Positions 40,263 to 50,449 of a DNA stretch of 64,000 bases are shown piece after piece (within the stretch, counting starts at the first letter, position 1; each line of letters starts with the position of its first letter). A program made the position numbers and the translations under genes. The DNA lies in NCBI RefSeq assembly GCF_026163695.1, contig NZ_JAOTID010000004.1, forward strand, positions 1 to 64,000. Direction: 5' to 3'. The DNA is from Shumkonia mesophila. Lineage in GTDB: Bacteria; Pseudomonadota; Alphaproteobacteria; Rhodospirillales; Shumkoniaceae. The notes beneath the pieces were generated by a model. It did no database searches. It saw only the letters and a program-made list of their open reading frames with translations, and was not told the DNA's origin.

Positions 40263-41607
40263 TTGCGCGGCCCCTCGTTCTTGTTCTGCCCTGCTTATCC
40301 AATACCTGAGGTAGCAAAACGCCGCCGGTGATCAATTTGTGACCGGCATGGACCGGCCTCGGCGCCCGGGATGTCCCCAGCAACGCCTCGAAATGATCGA
40401 CAAGGGCGGCATTCAGGCGGCTTATCTCGAAATCGGCCACCACGCGGCGGCGCGCCGCCTGGCTCATGGATGGCCAGTCGTCGGGGGAGCGGGTCAGGCG
40501 AACCAGTGCGCCGGCCAGCGCGCCGACATCCCGCTCGGGGACGAGAAGCCCCGAGCGTTCATGTTCGACCAGTTCGGGAATGCCGCTGTGATAGGTCGAG
40601 ACCACCAGCATGCCGGTCGCCATCGCCTCCATCAGCGTCACCGGGATGCCTTCCTGGTCGCCGTCGGCGGCGGTGACGCTGGGCGCCAGCAGGACGTCGC
40701 CCTCGTTCATCAGCGCCGAAACCGCCGCCTGCTCCTGCCACCCGTGGAAGCGAACCGAAGGGGCGAGGCCCAACGTCCCGGCCAGCCGTTCGAGATCGCC
40801 GCGCAGCGGACCGTTACCCACCACGTCGTATTCGACGGCAATGCCCTGACGCGCCACCTCGGCCAACGCCCTGAGGGCGTACTCGATCCCCTTCTTCTCG
40901 ACCATGCGGCCCACCGTCACCACCCGCAACGGCCGCTCGGACCGGTAGTGGCGGGGCCGGAAGGGATACCGTCTGACGTCGATGCCCATGCGGTGGACCC
41001 GGATGCGCCCGGCATCGCAGCCGAGTTCGACCAGCTTTTGGCCCCAGATCCGGGAAATCGGGAGAAACAGCTCTCCTCTGGCGAACAGAAAGCGGTAATA
41101 GTCGGGCCGGTCGCGCACATAGGCGCTGACGTCGACCCCGTGAAACACCGTGACCAGGCGACCGGCCAGGGCCCCGGCGTCGCGCAGTTTGGCGGCCAAC
41201 TGGCCGACCGGGCCGAAATGGCAATGGATGACGTCGAACGGGGCCTCGCCGGCCAGCCGGACCGCCCAGAAAAACAGGCGCAGCGAGGTGGCGTCCCGTC
41301 CATAGCGGCGGGCATCGAGACAGCGCAGCAGAACCCGCCCGTGCCGCCAGCCATGACGCAGGAACAGCCAGGCGGCCCGCGCGATCCGCCCGAGACGGGA
41401 GACCGGAAGGGCGGGATAGAGGACGCGCTCGCGAAGGCCGTACCGCTCGACATCGGCGTGAACGCGGGATTCCGGGCGGGGGCCGACGGCCAGGACGGTC
41501 ACCTCGTGGCCAAGGTCCATCAGCCCGGTGACCTGATTGAGAACGAACGTCTCGCTCAAGGCAGGAAACTCGTGCACGAAGATGGCGATGCGCAGCCGCC
41601 GGGTCAT
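40255..41607 (-). CDS. Glycosyltransferase, WcaL-like (GT4)
   Basis: 450 residues. The start MTRRLRIAIFVHEFPALSETFVLNQVTGLMDLGH and FDVIHCHFGPVGQLAAKLRDAG are characteristic of the WcaL/AmsK group of colanic acid and amylovoran transferases. The donor side has VVTVGRMVEKKGIEYALRAL and PVTLMEAMATGMLVVSTYHSGIPE. The ATG at 41607 overlaps the stop of the pyruvyl transferase gene (41604-41607). WcaL in E. coli adds a hexose to a growing repeat that later carries pyruvate, which fits the neighbour. A basic C-terminal tail is extra. Confidence 0.88.
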   Translation of the reverse strand: MTRRLRIAIFVHEFPALSETFVLNQVTGLMDLGHEVTVLAVGPRPESRVHADVERYGLRERVLYPALPVSRLGRIARAAWLFLRHGWRHGRVLLRCLDARRYGRDATSLRLFFWAVRLAGEAPFDVIHCHFGPVGQLAAKLRDAGALAGRLVTVFHGVDVSAYVRDRPDYYRFLFARGELFLPISRIWGQKLVELGCDAGRIRVHRMGIDVRRYPFRPRHYRSERPLRVVTVGRMVEKKGIEYALRALAEVARQGIAVEYDVVGNGPLRGDLERLAGTLGLAPSVRFHGWQEQAAVSALMNEGDVLLAPSVTAADGDQEGIPVTLMEAMATGMLVVSTYHSGIPELVEHERSGLLVPERDVGALAGALVRLTRSPDDWPSMSQAARRRVVADFEISRLNAALVDHFEALLGTSRAPRPVHAGHKLITGGVLLPQVLDKQGRTRTRGRANG

Positions 41608-42863
41608 GGCATGCCCTTGGCCAGGGCGCAGGTGACGTAACCACCGGCGGCGAAGGCCGAGCACCGCGCCCGGGCCACCCGCGCCGGCAGGGCGGCGCGC
41701 AGCGCCGAGCGGTCCGTCAGCATGCGGTCGGCCGCCCGGCAAAGCTGCTCGCCGGTCAGCGATTCGATGGATTGCACGTAGTCGCCCAGCCCCAGCGCCG
41801 TGAACAACTCGACGGTCTTGAACTCGTAGGCGACCGGCAGGACCGGAACGCCGGCGCACAACGCCAGAATGGCCGCATGCATGCGGGTGGCGACGACAAG
41901 ATCGAAACCCCCGTAAAGCGCCAGCAGCGCCTGCGGCGTGTGGAAATCGCCATCCACCCGCACGTGCCGGCGGACGTCGGCGGGAAGCAGTGCCACCACC
42001 GTTTCCGCCACCCGCGAATCGTCGGTCCAGTATTCGAGGGCACCCTGGCAGGTCGACAGGAACGTCACCTCCGCCCCATGCCCCTCGACCAGCCGGCGCA
42101 CCAGGGCGGCGACGGCGGCATAATAGGCCGCCATGCCCTCGGCCGTTCCGGTGCTGAAGTGGGGCCAATCGCGCACCGAGATGGCGACGCGCAGCGTGCC
42201 GTCCCGACGGGTCCCGGCGGCCAGCCCCGGCGGCTGCAACGGGGCCATCGCGAACACGGCGTCGGCACATTGGGCGATGCGCCCCACCGGCACCCCGAAG
42301 TCCATCAGATGGCGCCGCGAGCGATCATCGCGCACCAGGATGACGCGGGCCTGCCGCAGCACGTAGCGCAACAGCCAGCTTCGGCGCTGGGACGGAAAGG
42401 GCCCAAGGCTCTGGGTGAAGAGGACGAACGGGCGCCGGAGCGCCAGGGCGACCAGAAGGTCGAGAATCTTGGGAAAAACGCGGTAATGGGGCACCAGATA
42501 GGTGCCGCCGGCCGAAACCACCAGATCGGCAGCGGCGAAGCGCTCCAGGCTGGCGCCGAGCGAGGGCGGCAGCAGCCACGCGCAAAACCGTCGCAAGGGC
42601 GTGCGCCAAGCCGCCGCCGCCGCCAGCAGGACGAGGATGCCCGCCTTGGTCCATCGGGCGCCGGTCCACGCCACGACCTGGTCGAACAGGCCGGGATGGA
42701 AGTCGAAGTCCGAATAATAGCGGCGGGCCGCCGAGGCCTGCTGATCGAACACCGCGACGTCGAGGCGCGACCCCGTCATCTGGCGCAGGATGTCGACCGT
42801 CGCGAAAAGAATGGCGGCGTCCCCGGTGTTCAGTGCCGCCGTATTGGTGATGGCTATTTTCAC
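41604..42863 (-). CDS. Polysaccharide pyruvyl transferase family protein (WcaK-like)
   Basis: 419 residues, starting at GTG 42863 with GGAGAGG seven bases upstream. The N-terminal KIAITNTAALNTGDAAILFATVDIL and later VVSAGGTYLV, FTQSLGPF and VRDDRSRRHLMDFGV match the PS_pyruv_trans family. VVATRMHAAILALCAGVPVLPVAYEFKT is the conserved C-terminal block. These enzymes add a pyruvate ketal to a sugar, giving an acidic group. It is coupled to the flippase gene (42860-42863). Confidence 0.85.
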   Translation of the reverse strand: MKIAITNTAALNTGDAAILFATVDILRQMTGSRLDVAVFDQQASAARRYYSDFDFHPGLFDQVVAWTGARWTKAGILVLLAAAAAWRTPLRRFCAWLLPPSLGASLERFAAADLVVSAGGTYLVPHYRVFPKILDLLVALALRRPFVLFTQSLGPFPSQRRSWLLRYVLRQARVILVRDDRSRRHLMDFGVPVGRIAQCADAVFAMAPLQPPGLAAGTRRDGTLRVAISVRDWPHFSTGTAEGMAAYYAAVAALVRRLVEGHGAEVTFLSTCQGALEYWTDDSRVAETVVALLPADVRRHVRVDGDFHTPQALLALYGGFDLVVATRMHAAILALCAGVPVLPVAYEFKTVELFTALGLGDYVQSIESLTGEQLCRAADRMLTDRSALRAALPARVARARCSAFAAGGYVTCALAKGMP

Positions 42864-44410
42864 GCCCTGGCCTCTCCCCTGACGATGGTCCGTATCTGCC
42901 GTGCGGTGTCGCGAAAGACCTGCCGCCCGCGGGGAAACGCGGCGTAGACGAGAAGCGCCGCGGTGCCCATCGCCGTCACCAGAACGGCGGCCTCCGCCGG
43001 AATCGGCAGGGCGGCCAGCGCCGACCACGACCGCACCGCAATGCCGACCCCCGCCACCGCCACCACCGCGCACAGCGGCAGCAGCAGGACGCGGACGAGA
43101 TCGCGCGTCCGCACTGGCCCGCGACGGCCGGCCAGCCACAACAGCAGCGGCGCACGAAGGGTGATGCCGCTGATCGCATAGGCCGCGGCGACGCCGGCCG
43201 CCCCGAACTGCAGGCCGGCGAGAAGCGCCACCACCGACAGACTGGCATTGACAAATCCGGCGCGCAACATCTCGGACGTGCGGTCCTGGCTCATGTAGAG
43301 CCAGCTCAGGCTATAGGTGATCGGCATGTAGATCGCCGACACTCCCATCCATTTCAGGACGGCGGCCGATTCCGTCCATTGCGAGCCCAGGAGCAGCGTG
43401 ACGACGAGGTCGCCGGCGGCGATGAACAGCCCCCCGATGGGGGCGATCAGCATGGTCAGCCGCTCGGCCGCCGCCAGATAGGCGTCCCGATAGCGCGCCG
43501 GCTGGTCGGCCAGCCGGCTCAGCGCCGGCAAGGCGACGGTCGCCAGCGGGGTGTTGAGGTTCTGGATCGGCAACTGCAGCAGCTTCTGCGCCCGCTCGTA
43601 GAAGCCAAGCGACGCCGCCCCCCACCACCAGCCGATCAGCACCTTGTCGAGACTGCTGGCCAGGAAGCTGACGACCATGGAGGCCGTAGCGTTGCCGCCG
43701 AAGGCGATCATTCCCTTGACGTCGGAAAGGCTTCCCGGCCGGCCCGGGCGCCAGTCGCAGGCGATCCACGCCATCAGCGTGGTGAAAAAGGCCCAGGCGA
43801 GGCGCTGGATCACCAGCGACCACAGCCCCATCCCCGCCAAGGCGGCGGTGACCGCGGCGACGAGGGCGACCATCTCGCCGCTGACCTGCACCAGCGCGAT
43901 CAACGAAAAGCGCATCTGACGGCGCAGCAGAGCCAGGTGCTGGGTGCCGAACCCGTTGAAGGCGAACGCCACGGCGACGATCGGAACGATGTCGAGCAGG
44001 ATGGGTTCCCTATAAAGCCATGCCAGCAGGGGCGCACAGGCCGCCAATCCCAGCGCCACGGTGACGCCCAGCCCGGCGTTCAGCCAGAACAGGGTGCTCA
44101 CCTGGCGCGACGTGATCTGCGGGCGCTGCACGGTCGCGGTCGACAGCCCCAGATCCTTGAGGATTTCGAGCGCGCCCAGGAAGGCGGCGACCATGGCGAA
44201 CACCCCGAAGTCCGCCGGAGCCAGGAGCCGCGCCAGCAGGACGACGGCCACGAATTGGATGGCGACCTTCGCCCCCTGCGCCCCCATCGTCACCATCCCG
44301 CCACGCACCGAGCGCGCGACGAGATCGTGGTGCAGATGGTCGGTGCCCAGGTGGCGATCGGCCTTGGGCGAACCGTCCGGCGGCTCAGGCGCTGGCGGCG
44401 AGCGTTTCAT
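42860..44410 (-). CDS. wzx: Wzx/MOP-superfamily polysaccharide flippase
   Basis: 516 residues, with a polar N-terminus of about 35 residues then some 12 or more hydrophobic segments. GGMVTMGAQGAKVAIQFVAVVLLARLLAPADFGVFAMVAAFLG and LWLAGRRGPV follow the WzxC/MATE-like pattern. It moves the lipid-linked repeat unit across the inner membrane before Wzy joins units. The ATG at 44410 lies inside the end of fcl (26-base overlap) and has no strong ribosome site, so translation is probably coupled. Confidence 0.85.
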   Translation of the reverse strand: MKRSPPAPEPPDGSPKADRHLGTDHLHHDLVARSVRGGMVTMGAQGAKVAIQFVAVVLLARLLAPADFGVFAMVAAFLGALEILKDLGLSTATVQRPQITSRQVSTLFWLNAGLGVTVALGLAACAPLLAWLYREPILLDIVPIVAVAFAFNGFGTQHLALLRRQMRFSLIALVQVSGEMVALVAAVTAALAGMGLWSLVIQRLAWAFFTTLMAWIACDWRPGRPGSLSDVKGMIAFGGNATASMVVSFLASSLDKVLIGWWWGAASLGFYERAQKLLQLPIQNLNTPLATVALPALSRLADQPARYRDAYLAAAERLTMLIAPIGGLFIAAGDLVVTLLLGSQWTESAAVLKWMGVSAIYMPITYSLSWLYMSQDRTSEMLRAGFVNASLSVVALLAGLQFGAAGVAAAYAISGITLRAPLLLWLAGRRGPVRTRDLVRVLLLPLCAVVAVAGVGIAVRSWSALAALPIPAEAAVLVTAMGTAALLVYAAFPRGRQVFRDTARQIRTIVRGEARA

Positions 44411-45353
44411 CGGCCACATGATCGAGGAACCACGCATAGCTTCGGTGCAGCCCGTCCTCCAGGGAAACCGCGTGGCGCCAGCCCAACGCGTGGAGACGCG
44501 AGACATCGAGCAGCTTGCGCGGCGTGCCATCCGGCTTGCTGGTGTCGAAGACGAAACGTCCGGTGTATCCGATCACCCGGCTGATGGTCGCGGCGAGATC
44601 GCCAATGGTGATTTCGGAGCCGGTCCCCAGGTTGATATGCGGATCGTCCGAATAGTGTTTCGCCAGATAGACCAGCCCGTCGGCGCAATCGTCGACATAC
44701 AGGAATTCGCGGTACGGCTGGCCGGTGCCCCATATCGTCACTTCGCCGCGCCCGTCCGCCTTGGCCTCGTGGATCTTGCGCAGCAGGGCGGCCAGGACGT
44801 GACTGGTGGAAAGGTCGAAATTGTCCCCCGAGCCATAGAGGTTGGTCGGCATGACGGAGATGAAATCGCAGCCGTACTGCCGCCGGTAGGCCTGGCACAG
44901 GCGGACTCCGGCGATCTTGGCCAGGGCGTACCACTGGTTGGTCGGCTCGAGCGGGCCGGTGAGCAGCGCCTCTTCGGCCATCGGCTGCGGCGCCAGGCGC
45001 GGATAGATGCAGGACGACCCCAGGAAGACCAGCTTGGCGACGCCGGCACGATAGCTGCCGTGGATGACGTTCGTGGCAATCGCCAGGTTGTCGTAAATGA
45101 AGTCGCCCGGCCGCGTATCGTTGGCCAGGATGCCACCCACCTTGGCGGCCGCCATGAACACGACATCGGGCTTCGCGGCCGCGATCCACTCCTCGGTTTC
45201 CTTCTGCCGGCGCAGGTCGACCTGGCCGGATGGCGAGACAAGGATTTCGCAGTCCTCAGTCGCCAGCCGCCGCACCAATGCCGAGCCCACCATTCCCCGG
45301 TGTCCCGCTACCCACACCCGTTTGCCATGCAGTTCGAAGATCGGACCAGGCAT
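44385..45353 (-). CDS. fcl: GDP-L-fucose synthase
   Basis: 322 residues, a SDR-type epimerase-reductase. NADP binding uses [18 protein letters not shown]; the catalytic Ser is in LGSSCIYP and the Y-x-x-x-K in [19 protein letters not shown] and [11 protein letters not shown] follow. It converts the Gmd product to GDP-L-fucose. The ATG at 45353 has GGAG eight bases before it; a GTG at 45362 is possible. The gene starts inside gmd with a 98-base overlap. Confidence 0.92.
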   Translation of the reverse strand: MPGPIFELHGKRVWVAGHRGMVGSALVRRLATEDCEILVSPSGQVDLRRQKETEEWIAAAKPDVVFMAAAKVGGILANDTRPGDFIYDNLAIATNVIHGSYRAGVAKLVFLGSSCIYPRLAPQPMAEEALLTGPLEPTNQWYALAKIAGVRLCQAYRRQYGCDFISVMPTNLYGSGDNFDLSTSHVLAALLRKIHEAKADGRGEVTIWGTGQPYREFLYVDDCADGLVYLAKHYSDDPHINLGTGSEITIGDLAATISRVIGYTGRFVFDTSKPDGTPRKLLDVSRLHALGWRHAVSLEDGLHRSYAWFLDHVADETLAASA

Positions 45354-46413
45354 CGACACCACTCCGGTTGGCTGTTTGCATCAACATCGATCGGTCGGCC
45401 GCGACCATTTCGGCGACCAGATCGGGGAAACGGGTCTTGTGCTGCCAGCCGAGGCGGGCATGCGCCTTGCGGGCGTCGCCCAACAGCCGGTCGACCTCGG
45501 TCGGGCGGAAATAGCGGGGGTCCACCGTCACCAGGACCTTGCCGGTTTGCGTGCACAGGCCCTTCTCTTCGACACCCCGGCCCTGCCATTCGATCTGCCG
45601 GTCGACGCATCCGAAAGCAAGCTCGACGAATTCGCGCACGGTGTGGCTTTCGCCGGTGGCCAGCACATAGTCGTCCGGCTTGTCCTGCTGAAGGACCCGC
45701 CACATGCCCTCGACGTAGTCGCGCGCATGGCCCCAGTCCCGCTCGGCATCGAGGTTGCCGAGGTGGAGCTGCTGCTGCAGCCCGAGATCGATGGCGGCCA
45801 CCGCGCGGGTGATCTTGCGCGTCACGAAGGTCTCGCCGCGCAGCGGGCTTTCGTGGTTGAACAGGATGCCGTTTGAGGCGTGGAATCCGTAGGCCTCGCG
45901 GTAGTTGACGGTGATCCAGTATCCGTAGAGCTTGGCCACCGCATAGGGGCTGCGCGGCTGGAACGGCGTTACCTCGCTTTGCGGCGCCGGCGAATTGCCG
46001 AACAGTTCCGAGGTAGACGCCTGATAGAACCGGGTGCGTTCGCCCATCCCCAGGATGCGGATCGTCTCCAGCAGGCGGAGCGGGCCCAGGGCATCGGCGT
46101 TGCCGGTGTACTCGGGGGTCTCGAAGCTGACCTGCACGTGGCTCTGGGCGGCCAGGTTGTAGATTTCGGTGGGCTGGACCTGCTGGACCAGCCGCACCAG
46201 GTTGGTGGCGTCCGTCATGTCGCCGTAATGCATGGTGAACCGGGCGCCGCGTTCGTGCGGGTCCTGGTAGATGTGATCGACCCGCCCGGTATTGAACGAC
46301 GACGAGCGGCGCTTGACGCCGTGCACCTCATAGCCTTTGCCGAGCAGCAACTCGGCGAGGTAGGCCCCATCCTGGCCGGTGACGCCGGTAATCAATGCGA
46401 CCTTCTTGGACAT
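45256..46413 (-). CDS. gmd: GDP-mannose 4,6-dehydratase
   Basis: 385 residues. NAD(P) site [57 protein letters not shown] (Y-x-x-x-K) and [16 protein letters not shown] are all textbook Gmd. It makes GDP-4-keto-6-deoxymannose from the ManC product. After [11 protein letters not shown] the last 30-35 residues do not look like the family; they are encoded over the start of fcl. This is the first gene of the leftward half; 189 bases separate it from the next gene. Confidence 0.93.
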   Translation of the reverse strand: MSKKVALITGVTGQDGAYLAELLLGKGYEVHGVKRRSSSFNTGRVDHIYQDPHERGARFTMHYGDMTDATNLVRLVQQVQPTEIYNLAAQSHVQVSFETPEYTGNADALGPLRLLETIRILGMGERTRFYQASTSELFGNSPAPQSEVTPFQPRSPYAVAKLYGYWITVNYREAYGFHASNGILFNHESPLRGETFVTRKITRAVAAIDLGLQQQLHLGNLDAERDWGHARDYVEGMWRVLQQDKPDDYVLATGESHTVREFVELAFGCVDRQIEWQGRGVEEKGLCTQTGKVLVTVDPRYFRPTEVDRLLGDARKAHARLGWQHKTRFPDLVAEMVAADRSMLMQTANRSGVDAWSDLRTAWQTGVGSGTPGNGGLGIGAAAGD

Positions 46414-46602
46414 CGATCCGCCTTTCTCTTGTTAAACCACCGACTGAACAACCGGCCATGGAATCGCCAAGCCGACGACGGCAACGGCGCGCCAACACGG
46501 CACCGCCGACCCTTCGATCCAACACGCCGCCGCCGTCACCCGCCAGTGAACACTCTGTGACCCGGGAAACTGCGGCTTGCGCGAAGCCGCCTGGACGGGA
46601 AA

Positions 46603-47232
46603 ATGGGATGGATGCGCCTGATCGCCCTTCTCGCCCTGATCCTTATCGCCAGCGCCTGTTCGACGACGCGCGATACCCAGCCGGCCCGGGCCGCGACCGA
46701 ACAGTTGCTGCTGTCTTCCGCCGTCGACCGGGCGGCGCGGCAGCTTGTCTTGAAAATTCCCGGCGACAATAAGGTCTTCGTCGATGCCCAGTACGTCGAG
46801 GGCTACGACAGCAAGTACGCCATCGGCACCATCCGGGATGCCCTGTTGAAACAGGGCATCCGCCTGGTCGGCGCGCGGCCGGAAGCGGACACCATCGTCG
46901 AGGCGCGGGTCGGCGCGTTGTCGATCGACGAGCGCCGGAAACTGATCGGGATTCCCGACACCGAGCTGCCGGTTCCGTTGGCGGGGCAGCTGAAGACGCC
47001 GGAAATCGCCCTGTTCAAGAAGCACGAATGGAAGGGCGTGGCCAAGCTGGCGGTGACCGCCTACGACGCCAAAAGCGGCGTTCTCGTCGATTCCAGCGGC
47101 CCGCGATACGGTGCCTCCGACAAGACGGACTGGGTCGTCCTGCTGTTCATCGGGTGGACGACCGACGACCTGAGACCGGAAGAGGACGAGCCGGAGCAGG
47201 AAGAGGAACGGGACACGTGGTGGAAGCCTTAA
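46603..47232 (+). CDS. Lipoprotein, DUF6655-like
   Basis: 209 residues with a lipoprotein signal (LIALLALILIASACSTT; Cys19). The body TRDTQPARAATEQLLLSSAVDRAA resembles the DUF6655 family. It ends in an acidic tail, DLRPEEDEPEQEEERD. Probably anchored in the periplasmic face of the outer membrane; its role is unknown. GGACGGGAAA precedes the ATG; a second ATG nine bases on (46612) is an alternative. It converges with the thioesterase gene. Confidence 0.75.
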   Translation: MGWMRLIALLALILIASACSTTRDTQPARAATEQLLLSSAVDRAARQLVLKIPGDNKVFVDAQYVEGYDSKYAIGTIRDALLKQGIRLVGARPEADTIVEARVGALSIDERRKLIGIPDTELPVPLAGQLKTPEIALFKKHEWKGVAKLAVTAYDAKSGVLVDSSGPRYGASDKTDWVVLLFIGWTTDDLRPEEDEPEQEEERDTWWKP

Positions 47233-47245
47233 GGCGCGGCGTCCC

Positions 47246-47689
47246 CTACTCCGCCGCGGGAACCTTCGCGTGCTCGGCCATCAGGGCGCGGGCCTTGGCC
47301 AGGATGTCGGCGGGAAACGGGCAGGACTTGCGCCTGACGGTGTCCATGTGCACGGCGGTGACCTCGGCGGTGGCGGCCAGTTGGCCGCTCTGGTCGGCGG
47401 TCATCTCGTGGAGATAGCGGATCACCTTGTCTCTCACCTCGAGGATGCGCGAACGCACGGTGAGGGTGTCGCCCGACAGCAGTTCGCGCTTGTAGCGGAT
47501 GTCGTAGCGCACGGCGCCGACGCCGACGTTGTTTTCCCGCATGTGACGCACCGTGAAGCCGATGGCCGCGAAGAAGGGCCAGGTCGCCTGGTCGAACTTG
47601 GCGGTATAGAAGGTGACGTTCATGTGGCCCATGTAGTCGCACTCCCACGGCATGACGGCGCCGCGGTGGGTGATCGGCAGGTCGTCCAT
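47246..47689 (-). CDS. Acyl-CoA thioesterase, 4-hydroxybenzoyl-CoA thioesterase-like
   Basis: 147 residues, a single hotdog domain. The CDYMGHMNVTFYTAKFDQATW helix carries the usual Asp/His region; VGAVRYDIRYKRELLSGDTLTVRSRIL and AEVTAVHMDT follow. Such enzymes cleave acyl-CoA thioesters in the cytoplasm; the substrate is not known. The ATG at 47689 has AAAGGAAAAAG upstream. It lies divergent from the lipase-like lipoprotein gene. Confidence 0.85.
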   Translation of the reverse strand: MDDLPITHRGAVMPWECDYMGHMNVTFYTAKFDQATWPFFAAIGFTVRHMRENNVGVGAVRYDIRYKRELLSGDTLTVRSRILEVRDKVIRYLHEMTADQSGQLAATAEVTAVHMDTVRRKSCPFPADILAKARALMAEHAKVPAAE

Positions 47690-47887
47690 CGGCTTTTTCC
47701 TTTCCTCCCAGGGGAAGCCGCTTCTTATAGCAGAAGCCAGCGCCCAGTCCGAGGAGGGCGAAAAGCCGGCGACGGCAAAAAAAGGTGCGCGGCTTTGGTG
47801 GCCTTGTCCCGGCAACCGATTGAACGAACGTCGCGATGTATGATACTCAAGAATCTGCACGTTGAAGGCATTCGAAAAAGCGATTTG

Positions 47888-48865
47888 ATGTCCAAGAAGC
47901 TTGCCGTCGCCATCGGAATGGTCCTGCCCTTGTTGGCGGCGGCCTGTTCGCTGGAGCCTCCGACACGCGCGCCGGAACCGGATTACGCCCTCGCGCAGGA
48001 TTGGGTCAGCCTGCCCAAGGCTCCGCAGAAGGCGGTGGACGTGTTTTGGGTCTACCCCACCGTTTACCAGGGAAAACCGGTCGTCGCCGCCATCGACTCC
48101 GCCCAGATGCGCCAAGGTGCCGAGTTTACCCTGCTCGTCCAGGCCAGCGTGTTCGAGGACAGCGCCAACATCTTCGCCCCCCTCTACCGCCAAACCAACC
48201 TTTCGGTGGTGTCGATGGATCGGGCCACCCGGGAGCGCTACTTCAGCGTGGGCCGGGAAGACGTGGAGAAGGCCTTCGCGTATTACCTGAAAAATCTTAA
48301 CCACGGCCGCCCCTTCATCCTGGCCGGGCACAGCCAGGGGGCCGAGGTCCTGACCGAAATCGTCCGCAAAAACCTGGACAGGCCCGAGCTGCGGGGCAAG
48401 ATGGTGGCCGCCTATATCATCGGCTGGCCGATCACCCGGCAGGATCTGAAGGATTATCCCTTCCTGGATATCTGCCGCTCTGCCAGCCAGACCGGCTGCA
48501 TCGTCACCTACAACTCCGTCGCCGCCGGACATCAGGCCGAGGCCCCCACCATCCTGCCCGGCGCGGTGTCGGTGAATCCCCTATCCTGGAGCGCCGACGA
48601 CGGGCTGGCTCCGGCTTCCGAGAATTTGGGTTCGGTGATCTTCGACGAGAAGGGTGGACAACAAACCTTCGCCCACTTCACATCGGCCCGCAACCAGGAC
48701 GGCGGGCTGGTGGTGGCGCCCGCGGACCCCCGCATGCTCCCAGTCCTGCCGTTTGGCCCCGGGGTCTATCACGTATACGACTATAACCTGTTCTACATGA
48801 ACCTGAAGGCCAACGCCGCCCAGCGGATCAAGGCCTTCCTGGCCGGCGGCCCACCAGGGAAATAG
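47888..48865 (+). CDS. DUF3089-type alpha/beta-hydrolase lipoprotein
   Basis: 325 residues. A lipobox (LLAAACS) follows a short signal peptide when started at 47888. The family block VDVFWVYPTVYQ, the nucleophile elbow ILAGHSQGAEV (G-H-S-Q-G), and the final FTSARNQDGGLVVAPAD with YDYNLFYMNLKANA match DUF3089 lipase-like proteins. It is likely an esterase at the envelope; the substrate is unknown. An in-frame ATG at 47840 is a weaker start. No operon partner; mgtE converges on it. Confidence 0.8.
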   Translation: MSKKLAVAIGMVLPLLAAACSLEPPTRAPEPDYALAQDWVSLPKAPQKAVDVFWVYPTVYQGKPVVAAIDSAQMRQGAEFTLLVQASVFEDSANIFAPLYRQTNLSVVSMDRATRERYFSVGREDVEKAFAYYLKNLNHGRPFILAGHSQGAEVLTEIVRKNLDRPELRGKMVAAYIIGWPITRQDLKDYPFLDICRSASQTGCIVTYNSVAAGHQAEAPTILPGAVSVNPLSWSADDGLAPASENLGSVIFDEKGGQQTFAHFTSARNQDGGLVVAPADPRMLPVLPFGPGVYHVYDYNLFYMNLKANAAQRIKAFLAGGPPGK

Positions 48866-48901
48866 GCCGGGGCGCGTATCGGTGGAGTGGAGGCGCTGCC
48901 C

Positions 48902-50317
48902 CTACAGCAGCAGCAAGGTCCCCAGTCCGAGAAACACGAAGAAGCCGATGACGTCGGTCAATGTGGTCAGCGGCACACTGGAGCCGATGGCGGGATCGAT
49001 GTCGAAGCGTTCCAGCAGCACCGGGATGGCCGAGCCGGCCAGCCCGGCGACCACCAGATTGGCGACCATCGCCATGCCGATGACCAGGCCCAGTGCCGGG
49101 TTGCCGAACCACAGCCAGGCGATGAAGCCGGTGAGCGCGGCGAAGATAATGCCGTTGAAGACACCGACCAGCATTTCCTTGCCGATGACCCGAAGCGCGT
49201 TGGTGGCGGTCAGCTCCTTGGTGGCGAGCGCGCGCACCGCCACGGTCAGGGTCTGGGTGCCGGCATTGCCGCCCATCGAAGCGACGATCGGCATCAGCAC
49301 GGCCAGCGCCACCATCTCCTGGAGCGTCGCCTGGAAAAGGCCGATGACGGACGCCGCCAGAAAGGCCGTGCCGAGGTTGATCAGAAGCCAGGTGAAGCGC
49401 GAACGGGCGGTGTCGACGGCGGCCGAATACAGGTCGCCCTCGGCAACGCCGCCCATGCGCATGAGGTCTTCCTCGTGCTCTTCGTGAATGACGTCGACCA
49501 CGTCATCGATGGTGATGCTGCCGACCAGCCTGCCGCCATCGTCGATCACCGGCGCCGATACGAGGTCGCGCTGGCGAAACAGGAAGGCGACCTCCTCGCG
49601 GTCCATGGTCGCCGGGATCAGGTGCATCTCCTCGTTCATGATGTCGGAGACGGCAACCGGCCGGCGGCTGCGCATCAGGCGCGACAGTCCGATGATGCCG
49701 ACCGGCCGGCGCGCCGGATCGACCACGAAGATGTCGTAGAACACCTCGGGCAGGATGTCGGCGTGCGCCCCGTCGTCGGCCGCCTCGCGCATGAAGTCGA
49801 TGGCCTCGCCCACCGTCCAATAGGTGGGCACCGTCACCACCTCGCGCTGCATCATGCGCCCGGCGCTGTCCTCGGGGAAGGCCAGGGCCTCCTCGATGAG
49901 CGCACGGTCGCCGACGGGAATGGCGTCGAGCACCTGCTGCTGTTCTTCGGGTTCCAGTTCCTCGATGACCTGCACGGCGTCGTCGAGGTCCATCTCGGCA
50001 ACCGCCGCGGCGGTTTCGGCGACGCCCAGCTCGTCGATGATGTCGTCGCGCACGGCGTCGTCGAGCTCGGCCAGGATGTCGGGGTGGAAGTCCTCGCGCA
50101 GGACCTCGATGAGGGCGCGCCGGCCATCGGTATCGAGACGTTCCAGGATGTCGGCGACGTCGGCGTCGTGCAGCGGCTCGATGAGGTCGCGGGCGCGCTC
50201 GGCGTCGCCCTCGTCCAGCGCCTCGACGATGTCCTGCTCGACGGCCGGGGTCAGCCCGATGGCGGCGTCCTCGGCCTCTTCCGCCGTCCTTTGCGACTCG
50301 GTTTCCGGATCGGCCAT
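48902..50317 (-). CDS. mgtE: Magnesium transporter MgtE
   Basis: 471 residues. The N domain (about 20-150) is a superhelix rich in Asp/Glu ([14 protein letters not shown]). A CBS pair (about 155-280) includes IIGLSRLM and [17 protein letters not shown]. Five membrane helices follow with [27 protein letters not shown], the selectivity region, and [21 protein letters not shown]. The cytoplasmic domains close the channel when magnesium is high. No magnesium riboswitch is seen upstream. Confidence 0.93.
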   Translation of the reverse strand: MADPETESQRTAEEAEDAAIGLTPAVEQDIVEALDEGDAERARDLIEPLHDADVADILERLDTDGRRALIEVLREDFHPDILAELDDAVRDDIIDELGVAETAAAVAEMDLDDAVQVIEELEPEEQQQVLDAIPVGDRALIEEALAFPEDSAGRMMQREVVTVPTYWTVGEAIDFMREAADDGAHADILPEVFYDIFVVDPARRPVGIIGLSRLMRSRRPVAVSDIMNEEMHLIPATMDREEVAFLFRQRDLVSAPVIDDGGRLVGSITIDDVVDVIHEEHEEDLMRMGGVAEGDLYSAAVDTARSRFTWLLINLGTAFLAASVIGLFQATLQEMVALAVLMPIVASMGGNAGTQTLTVAVRALATKELTATNALRVIGKEMLVGVFNGIIFAALTGFIAWLWFGNPALGLVIGMAMVANLVVAGLAGSAIPVLLERFDIDPAIGSSVPLTTLTDVIGFFVFLGLGTLLLL

Positions 50318-50400
50318 CGTCCGAGCCTCCCTTCCCGCCCCGCACGCGGGGCGTCGCCATCGGATGCGAGCGGGCAGCGGTTCGCAGGGCCTGCCCCTAC

Positions 50401-50434
50401 AAAACAAGGCCCGTCTGGGTTCAGCGGGCCTTGT
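50401..50434 (-). terminator. Rho-independent terminator after tRNA-Leu
   Basis: Read leftward, ACAAGGCCCG-(11-base loop)-CGGGCCTTGT followed by TTT. The stem is ten pairs (50404-50413 with 50425-50434). It lies 15 bases past the CCA end of the tRNA. Confidence 0.85.
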
Positions 50435-50449
50435 CAGTTAAGCAATGGA

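Noticed and set aside
50318-50400. Possible magnesium riboswitch upstream of mgtE
   Set aside because: The leader is only about 80 bases before the tRNA terminator and shows no M-box-like stems.
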